In this document: in pieces, positions 45,963 through 55,522 of the stretch | Layout of the letters: each line of letters opens with the position of its first letter | Position numbering within the stretch: the stretch's first letter is position 1 | Source: Paenibacillus pinistramenti | GTDB lineage: Bacteria; Bacillota; Bacilli; Paenibacillales; Paenibacillaceae | Reading direction: 5' to 3' | NCBI RefSeq assembly: GCF_005869875.1 | Contig: NZ_VAWG01000013.1 | Span: 1 to 64,000, forward strand | Length of the DNA: 64,000 nt | The notes under the pieces: model-generated | What the model saw: the letters and a program-made list of their open reading frames with translations, nothing else | What the model was told of the DNA's origin: nothing | Databases searched by the model: none | Program-made: the position numbers and the translations under genes

Positions 45963-47015
45963 GTGAAGAAGGCAGTACGTCTTGTTTTGGCGGCGGTTCT
46001 GATCGTAATTATTGCCGCCGCTGCAGCAGGGGGATATGTATATTGGGGGCTTCAGCCGCCCGCAAAGTCAGACCAGGCTGTTAAATTTACAATTGAGCCC
46101 GGCACAGGCACCGGTCAGATTGCTGAGCTTTTGCAGGAGCAGGGTCTCATCCGCAGCGGTCTGCTGTTTAAGCTTCACTTGAAGTTTAAGTCTGAAGGCA
46201 GCAAGTTTCAGGCCGGAACCTATGAAATGACACCGGGAATGACGGCCGATCAGATTATACAGAAGCTGAATGACGGAGATGTGGCCGCCGAAGAGATGAT
46301 TCGGTTCACCATTCCGGAAGGCTATACGGTCAAACAAATGGCGGACAAGCTTCAGGACGAAGGACTCGTGAACAGCGATGCTTTCCTCAAGCTGGCTGAG
46401 AATCCCGCCGGGATCGACGATCCGCTGCTCAGTGAAATTCCGGACAATTCGAAGCTGCTGTACAGGCTGGAGGGTTATTTGTTCCCGGAAACCTACGAGC
46501 TCAAGAAGGGCAGCACAGAAGCCGATATTATCCGGCGTATGCTTGAAGAAACGTCGGTCAAGCTGGATCAGATTCCTGACTTTGACACCAAGCTTGCAGC
46601 AAGCGGTTATTCGCTTAATCAGATTATGACGATCGCATCCCTGGTGGAGCGCGAGGTGGCAGTGGACAAGGAGCGTCCGATCGTTGCCGGTGTCATTTAC
46701 AATAGACTTAAAGCCGGAATGAAGCTCGAGATTGATGCAACCGTCCAGTATCTGCTTGGCAAAACCAAGGAGCGGCTGCTGAATTCCGATCTCCGCAAGG
46801 TTGACAGTCCTTATAACTCTTATCTTTATGAGGGGCTTCCTCCCGGCCCGATTGCAGCGCCGAGTTTAAAGTCCATTGAAGCGGCTCTGGAGCCGGAGAA
46901 GTCGGATTATCTCTTCTATGTCACGAAGAAGGACGGCAGTCAGGAGCATTTGTTTGCCGCTACGTACAAGGAGCATTTAGCAAATATTGAGAAAAGTGAG
47001 GCTTCGGCCAAATAA
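45963..47015 (+). CDS. mltG: MltG endolytic murein transglycosylase
   Basis: MltG cuts nascent glycan strands and helps set peptidoglycan chain length. One N-terminal transmembrane helix (about residues 5-27) anchors a LysM-like subdomain and the YceG catalytic domain. The catalytic Glu is in ASLVEREVAVDKER, and DSPYNSYLYEGLPPGPI is the other hallmark. Length is 350 residues. The GTG start at 45963 has AAAGGAG upstream. Confidence 0.94.
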   Translation: MKKAVRLVLAAVLIVIIAAAAAGGYVYWGLQPPAKSDQAVKFTIEPGTGTGQIAELLQEQGLIRSGLLFKLHLKFKSEGSKFQAGTYEMTPGMTADQIIQKLNDGDVAAEEMIRFTIPEGYTVKQMADKLQDEGLVNSDAFLKLAENPAGIDDPLLSEIPDNSKLLYRLEGYLFPETYELKKGSTEADIIRRMLEETSVKLDQIPDFDTKLAASGYSLNQIMTIASLVEREVAVDKERPIVAGVIYNRLKAGMKLEIDATVQYLLGKTKERLLNSDLRKVDSPYNSYLYEGLPPGPIAAPSLKSIEAALEPEKSDYLFYVTKKDGSQEHLFAATYKEHLANIEKSEASAK

Positions 47016-47034
47016 GACAGAGGTGTGAGATATA

Positions 47035-47970
47035 ATGAAAGCAGATAAACCGGAACTTCTTGTGCCGGCAGGATCGGTGGAAGAAGCGGTCTCTTTTATC
47101 AAGGCCGGGGCAGATGCGGTGCTGGTAGGTGAAGACAAATACGGCATGCGTCTGCCGGGTGAGTGCAGCCTGGACGACATCCGCAGAATTGCGGAGTTTG
47201 CGCATGCTCATCAGGCCAAAGTATATGTAAGCATAAACAACCTGGTAAGCAATGAATTACTGGCAGAGCTTGAACCCTATATTCAGGGGCTGCAGGAAGC
47301 CGGCGCGGATGCCGTGCAGTTCGGGGATCCCGCTGTGCTGCGGGCCGCGCAGAAGGCTGCACCGGAAATGGCGCTTCACTGGAACGCGGAGATGACTTCG
47401 ACGAATTATGCTACAGCAAACTATTGGGGCAGCAAAGGGGCGTCCCGCGTCGTGGCTGCCCGGGAGCTGAATATGGATGAAATTACGGGCATGATTCCGA
47501 ACCTTCAGATCGAAGCCGAAGTTCAGGTTCATGGAATAACCAATATTTATCATTCCAAGCGGGCGCTTGTAGCCAGCTACATGAACCATCAGGGGCGTCC
47601 TGTGGAAGGAAACAATCTAGGCAAGGACCGCGGGTTGTTCCTGATTGAAGCAGAGCGCCAGGATGAGAAGTATCCGATCTATGAAGATGCTAACGGAACG
47701 CATATTATGAGCTCCGATGATATCTGCATTCTGGAGGATCTCCATCTGCTGATGGAGGCTGGGGTTCACAGCTTCAAAATTGAATCCCTGCTCAAGCCGA
47801 CAGCCTATACCATTGCTGTGATCAAGGTTTACCGGCAGGCCATTGATGCGTATGCTGCAGATCCGGAGTGCTATGCCTTCCAGGAGAGCTGGATGGAGCA
47901 GATCCGCCGCCTGCAGGACCCGGAACGTGAGTTGTCCTTCGGATTTTACTATAAAGAACAAGTTTATTAA
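47035..47970 (+). CDS. trhP1: TrhP1/YrrN-like U32-family protein, tRNA hydroxylation
   Basis: A 311-residue TIM-barrel protein of the U32 family. In B. subtilis YrrN and YrrO (TrhP1 and TrhP2) make 5-hydroxyuridine at tRNA position 34 with prephenate. KPELLVPAGSVEEAV and GADAVLVGEDKYGMRLPGEC are the family start, and SFKIESLLKPTAYTIAVIKVYR ends the barrel (key part KIESLLKP). Unlike its partner it lacks the four-Cys cluster. AGAGGTGTGAG precedes the ATG. mltG is directly upstream. Confidence 0.87.
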   Translation: MKADKPELLVPAGSVEEAVSFIKAGADAVLVGEDKYGMRLPGECSLDDIRRIAEFAHAHQAKVYVSINNLVSNELLAELEPYIQGLQEAGADAVQFGDPAVLRAAQKAAPEMALHWNAEMTSTNYATANYWGSKGASRVVAARELNMDEITGMIPNLQIEAEVQVHGITNIYHSKRALVASYMNHQGRPVEGNNLGKDRGLFLIEAERQDEKYPIYEDANGTHIMSSDDICILEDLHLLMEAGVHSFKIESLLKPTAYTIAVIKVYRQAIDAYAADPECYAFQESWMEQIRRLQDPERELSFGFYYKEQVY

Positions 47971-47997
47971 TCTACATCAAGTGAGGTGAGCGTAACC

Positions 47998-49329
47998 ATG
48001 TCAACTCTAGAACATCATAAACCTAAATATACAGGAAAAAGATACCGGCTGGACAAACCGGAGCTGCTGGCTCCTGCCGGCAACCTGGAGAAGCTGAAAT
48101 TTGCGATTCATTACGGAGCAGATGCCGTTTATATCGGCGGGCAGAAATACGGCCTGCGCTCCAATGCGGATAACTTCAGCTTCGAGGAAATGCGTGAAGG
48201 CGTGGAATTCGCCAAGAAGTATGGAGCGAAGGTATTTGTTGCGACCAATATTTACGCGCATAACGAGGACCTGGAAGGCATTGAAGAATATTTGCGCAAT
48301 CTGTACGAAGCCGGAATTTCCGCCATCATCGCGGCCGACCCGATCATTGTCGATACCGCCAAGCGGGTGGTGCCAAACCTGGAAGTCCATTTGAGCACCC
48401 AGCAGTCGACGATCAACTGGCAGGCTGTTCAATACTGGAAAGAGGAAGGTCTTCCGCGTGTCGTTCTGGGGCGTGAAGCCAGCCTTGAGGAAATCGCTGA
48501 GATCAAGAAGCATGTGGATATCGAAATCGAAGCCTTTATTCATGGCGCGATGTGTTCTTCCTACTCGGGACGCTGCGTGCTCTCCAACCACTTTACAGAC
48601 CGGGATTCCAACCGCGGGGGCTGCTGCCAGTCCTGCCGCTGGAAGTATGATCTGTTTGAGGATGCCCGGGAGCAAACCTGGATTTCCGAGGAGGAAGCGG
48701 CCGAGGACCGTGTGCTGCAGCAGTTCCAGCTCGGAACGACACAAGTTCCGTTATTTGCGGAAGAGGACAACGCTTTTACAATGGGATCCAAAGACTTGTG
48801 CATGATTCAAAATGTCCCGGATTTGATTGATGTCGGCGTGGACAGCTTTAAAATTGAAGGCCGGATGAAATCCATCCATTACGTGGCCACGGTCGTTAAC
48901 GCCTACAGACGGGCGATTGACGCCTATATGGCCGACCCGGACAACTACGTGCTGAAGCCGGAATGGGTGGAAGAGATCAACAAAGCGGCGAACCGTCCGC
49001 TGAATACCGGATTTTTCTATGACACGCCGGATCATGAGGATCACATCTACGAGCCTGAGGAGAAAGCTGCGCCTTATGACTTTGCGGGCCTTGTGATGGC
49101 CTACGATGCCGAGACAGGCATGGCGACTGTCCAGCAGCGCAACCATTTTAAACCGGGCCAGGAAGTGGAATTTTTCGGACCGGGCGATACCTTCTTCAAG
49201 CAGGTTGTGGGAACCCTGTATGATGAAGACGGCAGCGAAATTGATGCGGCGCGTCATCCGCTGCAGCTGGTCAAATTTAAGGTGGATCAGCCGGTCCAAT
49301 ATTTTGACATGATGAGAAAGAAGAAATAG
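47998..49329 (+). CDS. trhP2: TrhP2/YrrO-like U32-family protein, tRNA hydroxylation
   Basis: A 443-residue partner of the preceding gene. The U32 signature EAFIHGAMCSSYSGRC and the downstream GGCCQSCRW give four conserved Cys that may bind an Fe-S cluster. DKPELLAPAGNLEKLKFA opens the barrel, and a C-terminal beta domain runs from about 350. I chose the ATG at 47998, with GTGAGGTGAG upstream, over a GTG at 47986. A terminator follows. Confidence 0.9.
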   Translation: MSTLEHHKPKYTGKRYRLDKPELLAPAGNLEKLKFAIHYGADAVYIGGQKYGLRSNADNFSFEEMREGVEFAKKYGAKVFVATNIYAHNEDLEGIEEYLRNLYEAGISAIIAADPIIVDTAKRVVPNLEVHLSTQQSTINWQAVQYWKEEGLPRVVLGREASLEEIAEIKKHVDIEIEAFIHGAMCSSYSGRCVLSNHFTDRDSNRGGCCQSCRWKYDLFEDAREQTWISEEEAAEDRVLQQFQLGTTQVPLFAEEDNAFTMGSKDLCMIQNVPDLIDVGVDSFKIEGRMKSIHYVATVVNAYRRAIDAYMADPDNYVLKPEWVEEINKAANRPLNTGFFYDTPDHEDHIYEPEEKAAPYDFAGLVMAYDAETGMATVQQRNHFKPGQEVEFFGPGDTFFKQVVGTLYDEDGSEIDAARHPLQLVKFKVDQPVQYFDMMRKKK

Positions 49330-49360
49330 GCCTATTTGCTCTTACGCCTGTTCATTATTC

Positions 49361-49391
49361 AGCCCTTTGTCTCAGACAGAGGGCTTTTTTG
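49361..49391 (+). terminator. terminator after trhP2
   Basis: AGCCCTTTGTC and GACAGAGGGCT form an 11-pair stem with a TCA loop, followed by six T. Confidence 0.92.
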
Positions 49392-49444
49392 TCGTTTTTT
49401 AACAAAAAAATTCGAACATGAAGCGTTATATTTTTACAAAAGTC

Positions 49445-49471
49445 TTAACATTTCAAATGATCTGCCGAAAT
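49445..49471 (+). promoter_or_regulatory. sigma-D-type promoter of the MCP gene
   Basis: TTAA at 49445-49448 and GCCGAAAT at 49464-49471 are 15 bases apart. The sigma-D (motility) consensus is TAAA, 15 bases, GCCGATAT, so the -10 matches at seven of eight positions. The downstream gene encodes a chemoreceptor, a classic sigma-D target. Confidence 0.6.
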
Positions 49472-49505
49472 ATAGAGTAGGACTAAAATAATAGAGAAGA
49501 AACGG

Positions 49506-51668
49506 GTGAAAGGGATGGCCAAATTTCCAAAAGTGCTGAAGAAGGAAAACAATAAGGGGGAAAAGCAGCCGAAGGCAGACCAAAAGGGGAAAGATTTTTT
49601 TTCGCGCGCATTTAAGAAATCGGTTTCATACACGAAGAATGTTAAAATTAAACAATTCGATCCTACCAGATCTGTAGGTGTACGTCTGTTTCTTATCTTT
49701 TTTGTGGCAATCATGATCTTTGTGCTGTCACTGGGTTTCCTGTCTTATCAAACGGCTAAAACAATTGTCCAAAAGAACGCTAAGCTGTCCAACCAGCAGA
49801 CCGTTATTCAAACGGCCGAGAAGCTGGATATTATTATGAACCGCTATCAGGAGAGTGTGCAGCAGATCTTCTTCGACCAGGAACTGCAGAACAGCCTCGG
49901 AAGCTTAAGCTCAAGCGAGCTTTCCGGTTATGACAAGTTTACGTTAGTGAAAGACGTCAATTCGAAAGTAAGCAGCTTGACTTACTCGATTCAAGGCGCA
50001 TCAGCGCTCTATATCTTCCCGATGGACGGAAGCTTTGATCCCGTCACTGCCGGCAGTCCGGATACGGAGCTTACTTCTAATCTGAAGAACGAGAAATGGT
50101 ACAGTACGGTCTCCGCAGCGAATACTACTGCCTGGCAGGCTGTTGCGAGCAACGGAAGCGGTGTATACCGTTTTGTTCAGTCTATTAAGGCATTAAGCGG
50201 TTCTGACCGCTATATCGTAGTGCTTGATATTAATATGAGCACCTTGAACGAGCAGCTTGAGAAAGTATCGCTTGGATCAGGTTCCAAAGTGGAGCTGATT
50301 GATGAAACCGGGCAGATTGTCACAGCTAATGTGGATCTTTCCAAGGAAAAATTGACGGCGATCGAAGCCGTAACCAAGAGCACCAAAGACACAGACAGCC
50401 TGACAACGAAAGATCAAAACGGCAATTCGGTGCTGGCTGTCTTTGATAAGCTGAGCACCTCAGGCTGGAAATTGGCAGGCGTGATTCCGGTCAAGAACCT
50501 GGTGGAGGACGCGAAGAGCATCCTGGTTACCACCTTCATTGCTGCAGCAGTCGTTGCATTGATTGCGGTTCTGCTGGGCATCTGGATGGTCCGCATGATT
50601 GGACGGCCTTTGTCCATGATGAACCGGCTGATGCAGCAGGGGGCAAGCGGTCAGCTGAACGTGCGCATGCAGCATAACAGCAGGGATGAAATCGGCCAGC
50701 TTTCGGCCAGCTTCAATCAGATGATGGAGGAAATTACCGGGCTGGTTACACAGGCTAACCACTCTGCTGCGGATGTTCTAAGCACGGCGTCCGAGCTTGC
50801 GGAAGCCTCCAAGAAGACGGCGCTGTCCGCGCGTGAAATTGCCATTGCGACAGAGGAAATTGCCAAAGGCGCAGGAAGTCTGGCTACAGAAGCAGAACGC
50901 GGCAGTGACTTGACGGAAAATATCGGTTCACAGGTTGCTGCGGTTATCGCATCCAACCGGGAAATGGAGCAATCCGCGCGTGAGGTGGAACAGGCTAGTG
51001 ACCGTGGTACCAAATATCTGCACGGCCTCACAGAGAAGACCAATGCTACCGGTGCGATGACACGGGCTTTGGGCGACCGGATTCATTCGCTGCATGCCAG
51101 CACGGCATCCGTACTGAAGGTGCTTGATGTGATGCAGAATATTACTCAGCAGACTAATATCTTGTCCTTGAATGCTACGATTGAAGCAGCCCGTGCGGGT
51201 GCGGCAGGACGAGGCTTTATGGTTGTTGCGGATGAAATCCGCCAGCTCGCCGAGCAGTCCAGACAGTCCATTGCGATGGTTGGTCAGATTACCGATGAAA
51301 TTCAGAAGGAAATGAACGAAACGCTTAAGGCGCTTGAAGAAGTAAATCCGGTCTTTGAACAGCAGATTCAATCGGTTAAGGAAACCGGAGATATCTTCGT
51401 CTCCGTACAGGAGCAGATGGAGCAGTTCGTGGCCAAATTGGATGCGGTTACGACATCCATTGAAGGCCTGAACCAGTCCCAGCATATCTTGGCGGAGGCT
51501 ATGACCAATGTCAGTGCTGTAGCGGAAGAATCCTCCGCAACCTCGGAGGAGGTTGCCTCCCTGTCCAGTGAACAGCAGCTGGTAGGCGATCAGCTGGTGA
51601 ATTTGTCCGGCCAGCTTGAGAAGGTTTCGGATCAATTGAAAGAGTCGCTGTCCAGATTTAAAGTTTAA
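49506..51668 (+). CDS. methyl-accepting chemotaxis protein
   Basis: A 720-residue transmembrane chemoreceptor. A basic cytoplasmic leader of about 55 residues is followed by TM1 ([19 protein letters not shown]), an extracellular Cache-like sensor at about 82-335, TM2 ([19 protein letters not shown]), HAMP (to about 415) and the signalling hairpin with [20 protein letters not shown] and [10 protein letters not shown]. The ligand is unknown. The GTG at 49506 and the ATG at 49515 are both possible starts. Confidence 0.93.
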   Translation: MKGMAKFPKVLKKENNKGEKQPKADQKGKDFFSRAFKKSVSYTKNVKIKQFDPTRSVGVRLFLIFFVAIMIFVLSLGFLSYQTAKTIVQKNAKLSNQQTVIQTAEKLDIIMNRYQESVQQIFFDQELQNSLGSLSSSELSGYDKFTLVKDVNSKVSSLTYSIQGASALYIFPMDGSFDPVTAGSPDTELTSNLKNEKWYSTVSAANTTAWQAVASNGSGVYRFVQSIKALSGSDRYIVVLDINMSTLNEQLEKVSLGSGSKVELIDETGQIVTANVDLSKEKLTAIEAVTKSTKDTDSLTTKDQNGNSVLAVFDKLSTSGWKLAGVIPVKNLVEDAKSILVTTFIAAAVVALIAVLLGIWMVRMIGRPLSMMNRLMQQGASGQLNVRMQHNSRDEIGQLSASFNQMMEEITGLVTQANHSAADVLSTASELAEASKKTALSAREIAIATEEIAKGAGSLATEAERGSDLTENIGSQVAAVIASNREMEQSAREVEQASDRGTKYLHGLTEKTNATGAMTRALGDRIHSLHASTASVLKVLDVMQNITQQTNILSLNATIEAARAGAAGRGFMVVADEIRQLAEQSRQSIAMVGQITDEIQKEMNETLKALEEVNPVFEQQIQSVKETGDIFVSVQEQMEQFVAKLDAVTTSIEGLNQSQHILAEAMTNVSAVAEESSATSEEVASLSSEQQLVGDQLVNLSGQLEKVSDQLKESLSRFKV

Positions 51669-51690
51669 TTTAGAAACGAAGAACTGAAAG

Positions 51691-51740
51691 GCTGCCCCGG
51701 CTGCCCGTCTGAGAAACGGGCCGGGGCGGCTTTTTTTTGT
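51691..51740 (+). terminator. terminator after the MCP gene
   Basis: GCTGCCCCGGCTGCCCGT and ACGGGCCGGGGCGGC form a strong GC-rich hairpin followed by eight T. Confidence 0.93.
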
Positions 51741-51821
51741 TCAGCAAAGGTAATATCCCCCTTACAAAGGTGTGAGATGGTCCGGCAAAGGAAATACTTT
51801 GTCGAAAAGGGGGAATTACAG

Positions 51822-53708
51822 ATGAATCTCACCATGAAGAAGCGGATATTTATATGCTTGCTGCTGCTCTCTTCCGCCATCGCCGTCATGCACGTCCGGC
51901 TGGCGTGGCTGCAGCTGCTGGACGGAGTTCCCAAGGCGGCTTCCGCCCATGGCAGAGTGACATCTGAAATGGCGGTCAGGCAGCGGGAGAGCCGGATCGA
52001 GCTGGACTCGGGCCGCGGGCGTTTCGTCGATGCCGCCGGACTGCCATTAACCAATGAAGTGGTCATGACCCCGGTCCTGTTCCCTGTGCGAAGCCGGGAG
52101 GAGAGCGGTCAGCTGCTGATTCAAAATAAAGAGCTCCAGTCACTGGCACAGCTGTTGAAGACGACCCCTGATCATCTGCAGGAGATTCACAGCAGGCTGC
52201 AGCATCCGGTTTATTGGACAGAGCAGACTGAAGCTGGTGTACACATACAGGACAGCCCGCTTCATTTGAGTGCAGATCAAGTAACCAGGATTGAGGGTCT
52301 GAAGATTTCGTGGATCAAGGTGCTGCCCCTGGTCCAGCGCTACGCATATGAGCCCTCAGGCAAACAGTGGCTGGGCTTTCTGGCTGAGCAGCCGGAGCTT
52401 GTGGAAGCAGCGAACAAGAAGAGCGCAGATAAGGGCCAGAAGCGGGAGGAAGCCCTATCCGTTACAGCCAAGCTGGGGGCGGCGGGTCTGGAGAAGACTT
52501 TTGACCGGATAATTCGCGGCGAAGGAGCAACAGGCATATCCTACCGGATGGATGCCGGACACCAGCCGATGTCCAAAGACGATCTTCGTATTCATACCTC
52601 GGGCAACCCTTATTATCCGCTTACCGTGCAAACCACGATTGATCTGCCGCTTCAGAACCGGATTGAGCGTCTTGCCGCCGCAAAAGGGGTAAAAGAAGGG
52701 GCGGTTGTCATACTGGACGCAGTGAACGGAGATATTAAGGCAATGGTGTCGCTGCCTTTTTATAATCCGAATCAGGTGGATCCGCAGAACTTAGCGGCAT
52801 GGAGCAACCGGGCAGTGAAGGAAGCGGTCCCCGGTTCGATCTTTAAGACGGTTACCGCAGCCGCAGCGCTTGAAGCCGGAATTACGGCGCCGAATGAAGC
52901 TTTTATGTGCCTCGGCAGCTACGGGAAATACGGCCTGTCCTGCTGGAAAAAGGGAGGGCACGGCCATATCACATTGGCACAGGCCTTTGCGGAATCCTGC
53001 AATACCGTATTCGGCCAGCTGGGCGAACGGCTGCCGCCTGCCATGCTGCAGCAGACAGCAGATGCGTTGGGGCTTGGACGCACAATCGGGTGGCAGGCGG
53101 CTGACTTTATGAACAGCGGTCCGCTCCGGCAGATTGATCAGGAGGAGAGCGGCACGGTATTTGGCGGTGAAGCCCATCCTGAGGATGGAGGCGTGCGCGC
53201 ACAGACCGCGATTGGACAACGGAGCGCCCGGATGAGCCCGCTTCAGGCCGCGAACCTGGTTGTGACGCTGCTGCATGGAGGAGCGGTGCAGGCCCCGCGG
53301 CTTGTCAGCGGTATTTTCTACGCGAACGGTACGGAGATGATTCATTTTAAACCTCACAAATCCCCGGGCCAATCCGGTCAAATTTCTGCGAATACAGCAG
53401 CTGCAATTACAGAGTGGATGCGCAGCGTTGTCACAGACGGAACCGGGCGCAGGCTCAGCCATTCCAAATGGCATCTGGCCGGGAAATCCGGCACGGCTCA
53501 GGTTACGAGAAACGGGAGGGCGCTAAACGACCAATGGTTTATTGGCTACGGCCCGTACGAGTCACCGCAATATGCGGCTGCTGTTCTGGTGCAGAGCCGG
53601 GAGCCGGGATCTGTTCACCTCGCTACCGAATTGTTTGGAGAGATCATGGATGAATTGGCCGAAATGAAAGACCAGGCAGGCGGTCAGAGGGGCAAGAGCC
53701 TGTCTTAA
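51822..53708 (+). CDS. class B penicillin-binding protein (PbpI-like transpeptidase)
   Basis: A monofunctional transpeptidase of 628 residues, anchored by an N-terminal helix (FICLLLLSSAIAVMHV). A dimerisation domain extends to about 240. The transpeptidase domain has S-x-x-K in PGSIFKT (Ser near residue 339), S-x-N in AESCNTVFGQ and KSG in HLAGKSGTAQ, where most class B enzymes have KTG. It is most like YrrR/PbpI of B. subtilis, encoded near the same locus, a minor septal or spore PBP. The ATG at 51822 has AAGGGGGAA upstream. Confidence 0.88.
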   Translation: MNLTMKKRIFICLLLLSSAIAVMHVRLAWLQLLDGVPKAASAHGRVTSEMAVRQRESRIELDSGRGRFVDAAGLPLTNEVVMTPVLFPVRSREESGQLLIQNKELQSLAQLLKTTPDHLQEIHSRLQHPVYWTEQTEAGVHIQDSPLHLSADQVTRIEGLKISWIKVLPLVQRYAYEPSGKQWLGFLAEQPELVEAANKKSADKGQKREEALSVTAKLGAAGLEKTFDRIIRGEGATGISYRMDAGHQPMSKDDLRIHTSGNPYYPLTVQTTIDLPLQNRIERLAAAKGVKEGAVVILDAVNGDIKAMVSLPFYNPNQVDPQNLAAWSNRAVKEAVPGSIFKTVTAAAALEAGITAPNEAFMCLGSYGKYGLSCWKKGGHGHITLAQAFAESCNTVFGQLGERLPPAMLQQTADALGLGRTIGWQAADFMNSGPLRQIDQEESGTVFGGEAHPEDGGVRAQTAIGQRSARMSPLQAANLVVTLLHGGAVQAPRLVSGIFYANGTEMIHFKPHKSPGQSGQISANTAAAITEWMRSVVTDGTGRRLSHSKWHLAGKSGTAQVTRNGRALNDQWFIGYGPYESPQYAAAVLVQSREPGSVHLATELFGEIMDELAEMKDQAGGQRGKSLS

Positions 53709-53821
53709 AAAAATCAGGCCTAAAATAGAAGAATTTATGATAAAATAGAGAAGATGTTCAAACAAGTCTGTTGATTTGAGCAAGCAAAAGTCAATGAATA
53801 GAGAGAAATGGGGAATATGGC

Positions 53822-55294
53822 ATGGAGACTTTGCTGCTGGGTTTATTTTACATTTTCTCGTTGTATGCCTTTATTCCTGGGCTGATCAGCCGTCTGTTCG
53901 GTTTCCGAGTATTTAAGAAGGGCATCGCAGAACACGAAATTTCCTTAACGTTTGACGACGGGCCTGATCCGGTCTATACGCCTCAGCTGCTGGATCTGCT
54001 GAAACGCTACAACGCGAAAGCCACCTTTTTTGTAGTGGGCTCAAGTGCCGAGAAACATCCTGAGCTGATCAAACGGATTTATGAGGAAGGTCACCTGCTT
54101 GGCATCCACAACTACAAGCATAAGACGAATTGGCTGATGAGGCCAAAAACGGTGACTAAACATATTGAAATGACCGCCAAGGTCATTAAAGAGGCAACCG
54201 GACAGGATGCGCATTACTACAGACCGCCTTGGGGGATTGTCAATTTATTCGACTATACAAAGCAGCGCAACAATCTGCAACTTGTTCTATGGTCAGCCAT
54301 CTTCAAGGATTGGCGGGTAAATGTCGGTGCTGACCGGTTAACCCAGAAGATGCTGAAGAAGCTGCGCGGCGGTGAAGTCTTTCTGCTGCATGACTGCGGA
54401 ACCACTTTTGGCGCCAACCCCACTGCGCCCCATGAAATGCTGACCGCTCTTGAACGTGTACTGGACGAGGCCGAGCGAAGAGGAATCCGCAGTATTACGA
54501 TACAGGATATGATTCAGCATACGGCCCAAGCCAAGAATGAAGCGATTGCGGCATTACAACAGCCGGGTTCAAGCCAGCCGCAAGCCGTGCGAAAGGGAGG
54601 AAGTTCAGTGCCAGTGCTGCCTTGGTATAAACGGTTGATCGTCAGCCTTTGGCTGCTGTGGGAGAAGGTATTCCATGTGATGTTCCACTTACAAACAACG
54701 GATAACCCTGACCCAATGTTTCACTTCCGGAAAATAAAATATTCGGGAGCGCCGATCGAATTAACGACAGGAGACACGCTGGTCAAAGGCGATTCTGTAC
54801 TGGAGCTGCACTTTGATAATAAAAAGCTGTTCCAGCTGGGCTCCAAAGCCAAGTCCTCCGTTCAGCTGGCAATCCAGCTGGTGCGTATGACGGAGAAGGC
54901 CCTGCCAGAGCTGGCCGAATACATCCAGAATCATCCTGATCTGCGGGAGGCGAAGGCGCTGTACGGTATCACGATGATTAACCGCGGGCCGGAGCAGTTC
55001 GGTTTTTCAATTACAGATCTGCCCAAAGGCCTCTTTGCCACTTCAACCACATTCTACTTAAAGCTGCTGATGAGCGTCATCCACCCGAACGGGCGGGAGC
55101 GGGTCAAGGCCCACCAGGAACAAATGGTTCCTAAAATTCTGGTGATTCCGACTCAAACTTTAATCAGCCGTTTCTCGCAGCAGGGCGGGACGGTTCAGGG
55201 ATCAAAACGTAAGCCGGTAACGGCTGCTGCCAAATCAGAAGAAGAGCTGGACGGAAAGAACGATGCGGAGCTAAAGGCAAGCTTGCCGGTTTAG
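53822..55294 (+). CDS. NodB polysaccharide deacetylase fused to a YkoP-like domain
   Basis: A 490-residue protein. A hydrophobic N-terminus (LLLGLFYIFSLYAFIPGLI) anchors it. The NodB domain follows, with FDDGPDP (Asp45, Asp46), metal ligands His96 and His100 (HNYKH), RPPWG at 134-138 and LLHDCG, so it is predicted to be an active carbohydrate deacetylase, presumably on peptidoglycan or a similar polymer. After a Gln/Ser-rich linker (about 235-255) a second domain of about 200 residues resembles YkoP of Bacillus, with no known role. Its ribosome site is weak. Confidence 0.85.
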   Translation: METLLLGLFYIFSLYAFIPGLISRLFGFRVFKKGIAEHEISLTFDDGPDPVYTPQLLDLLKRYNAKATFFVVGSSAEKHPELIKRIYEEGHLLGIHNYKHKTNWLMRPKTVTKHIEMTAKVIKEATGQDAHYYRPPWGIVNLFDYTKQRNNLQLVLWSAIFKDWRVNVGADRLTQKMLKKLRGGEVFLLHDCGTTFGANPTAPHEMLTALERVLDEAERRGIRSITIQDMIQHTAQAKNEAIAALQQPGSSQPQAVRKGGSSVPVLPWYKRLIVSLWLLWEKVFHVMFHLQTTDNPDPMFHFRKIKYSGAPIELTTGDTLVKGDSVLELHFDNKKLFQLGSKAKSSVQLAIQLVRMTEKALPELAEYIQNHPDLREAKALYGITMINRGPEQFGFSITDLPKGLFATSTTFYLKLLMSVIHPNGRERVKAHQEQMVPKILVIPTQTLISRFSQQGGTVQGSKRKPVTAAAKSEEELDGKNDAELKASLPV

Positions 55295-55386
55295 AAGCAG
55301 AAATCTGATTAGTGCAGAATTGCAGGACTTATTTTGCAGCTCATTCTAGTTCAATTATCAGGATTCATGATCGGATTTCCACATTT

Positions 55387-55416
55387 GAGAGCCCCTTTGG
55401 GGTTCTCTTTTTTTTT
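55387..55416 (+). terminator. plus-strand terminator after the deacetylase gene
   Basis: GAGAGCCCC and GGGGTTCTC form a hairpin with a short TTT loop and nine T follow. Confidence 0.92.
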
Positions 55417-55440
55417 ATTTTTGGCTGCTTTGTTCGGAAA

Positions 55441-55473
55441 AATAAAACAGGCCGATCACTAGGATCAGCCTGT
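55441..55473 (-). terminator. terminator of ilvD
   Basis: ACAGGCCGATC and GATCAGCCTGT pair around a four- to five-base loop. On the minus strand TTTTATT follows. Confidence 0.85.
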
Positions 55474-55522
55474 CTGTATTTTAAAAGTGCGGAATCATTA
55501 TCTCAACAGAGAATATGATTAG

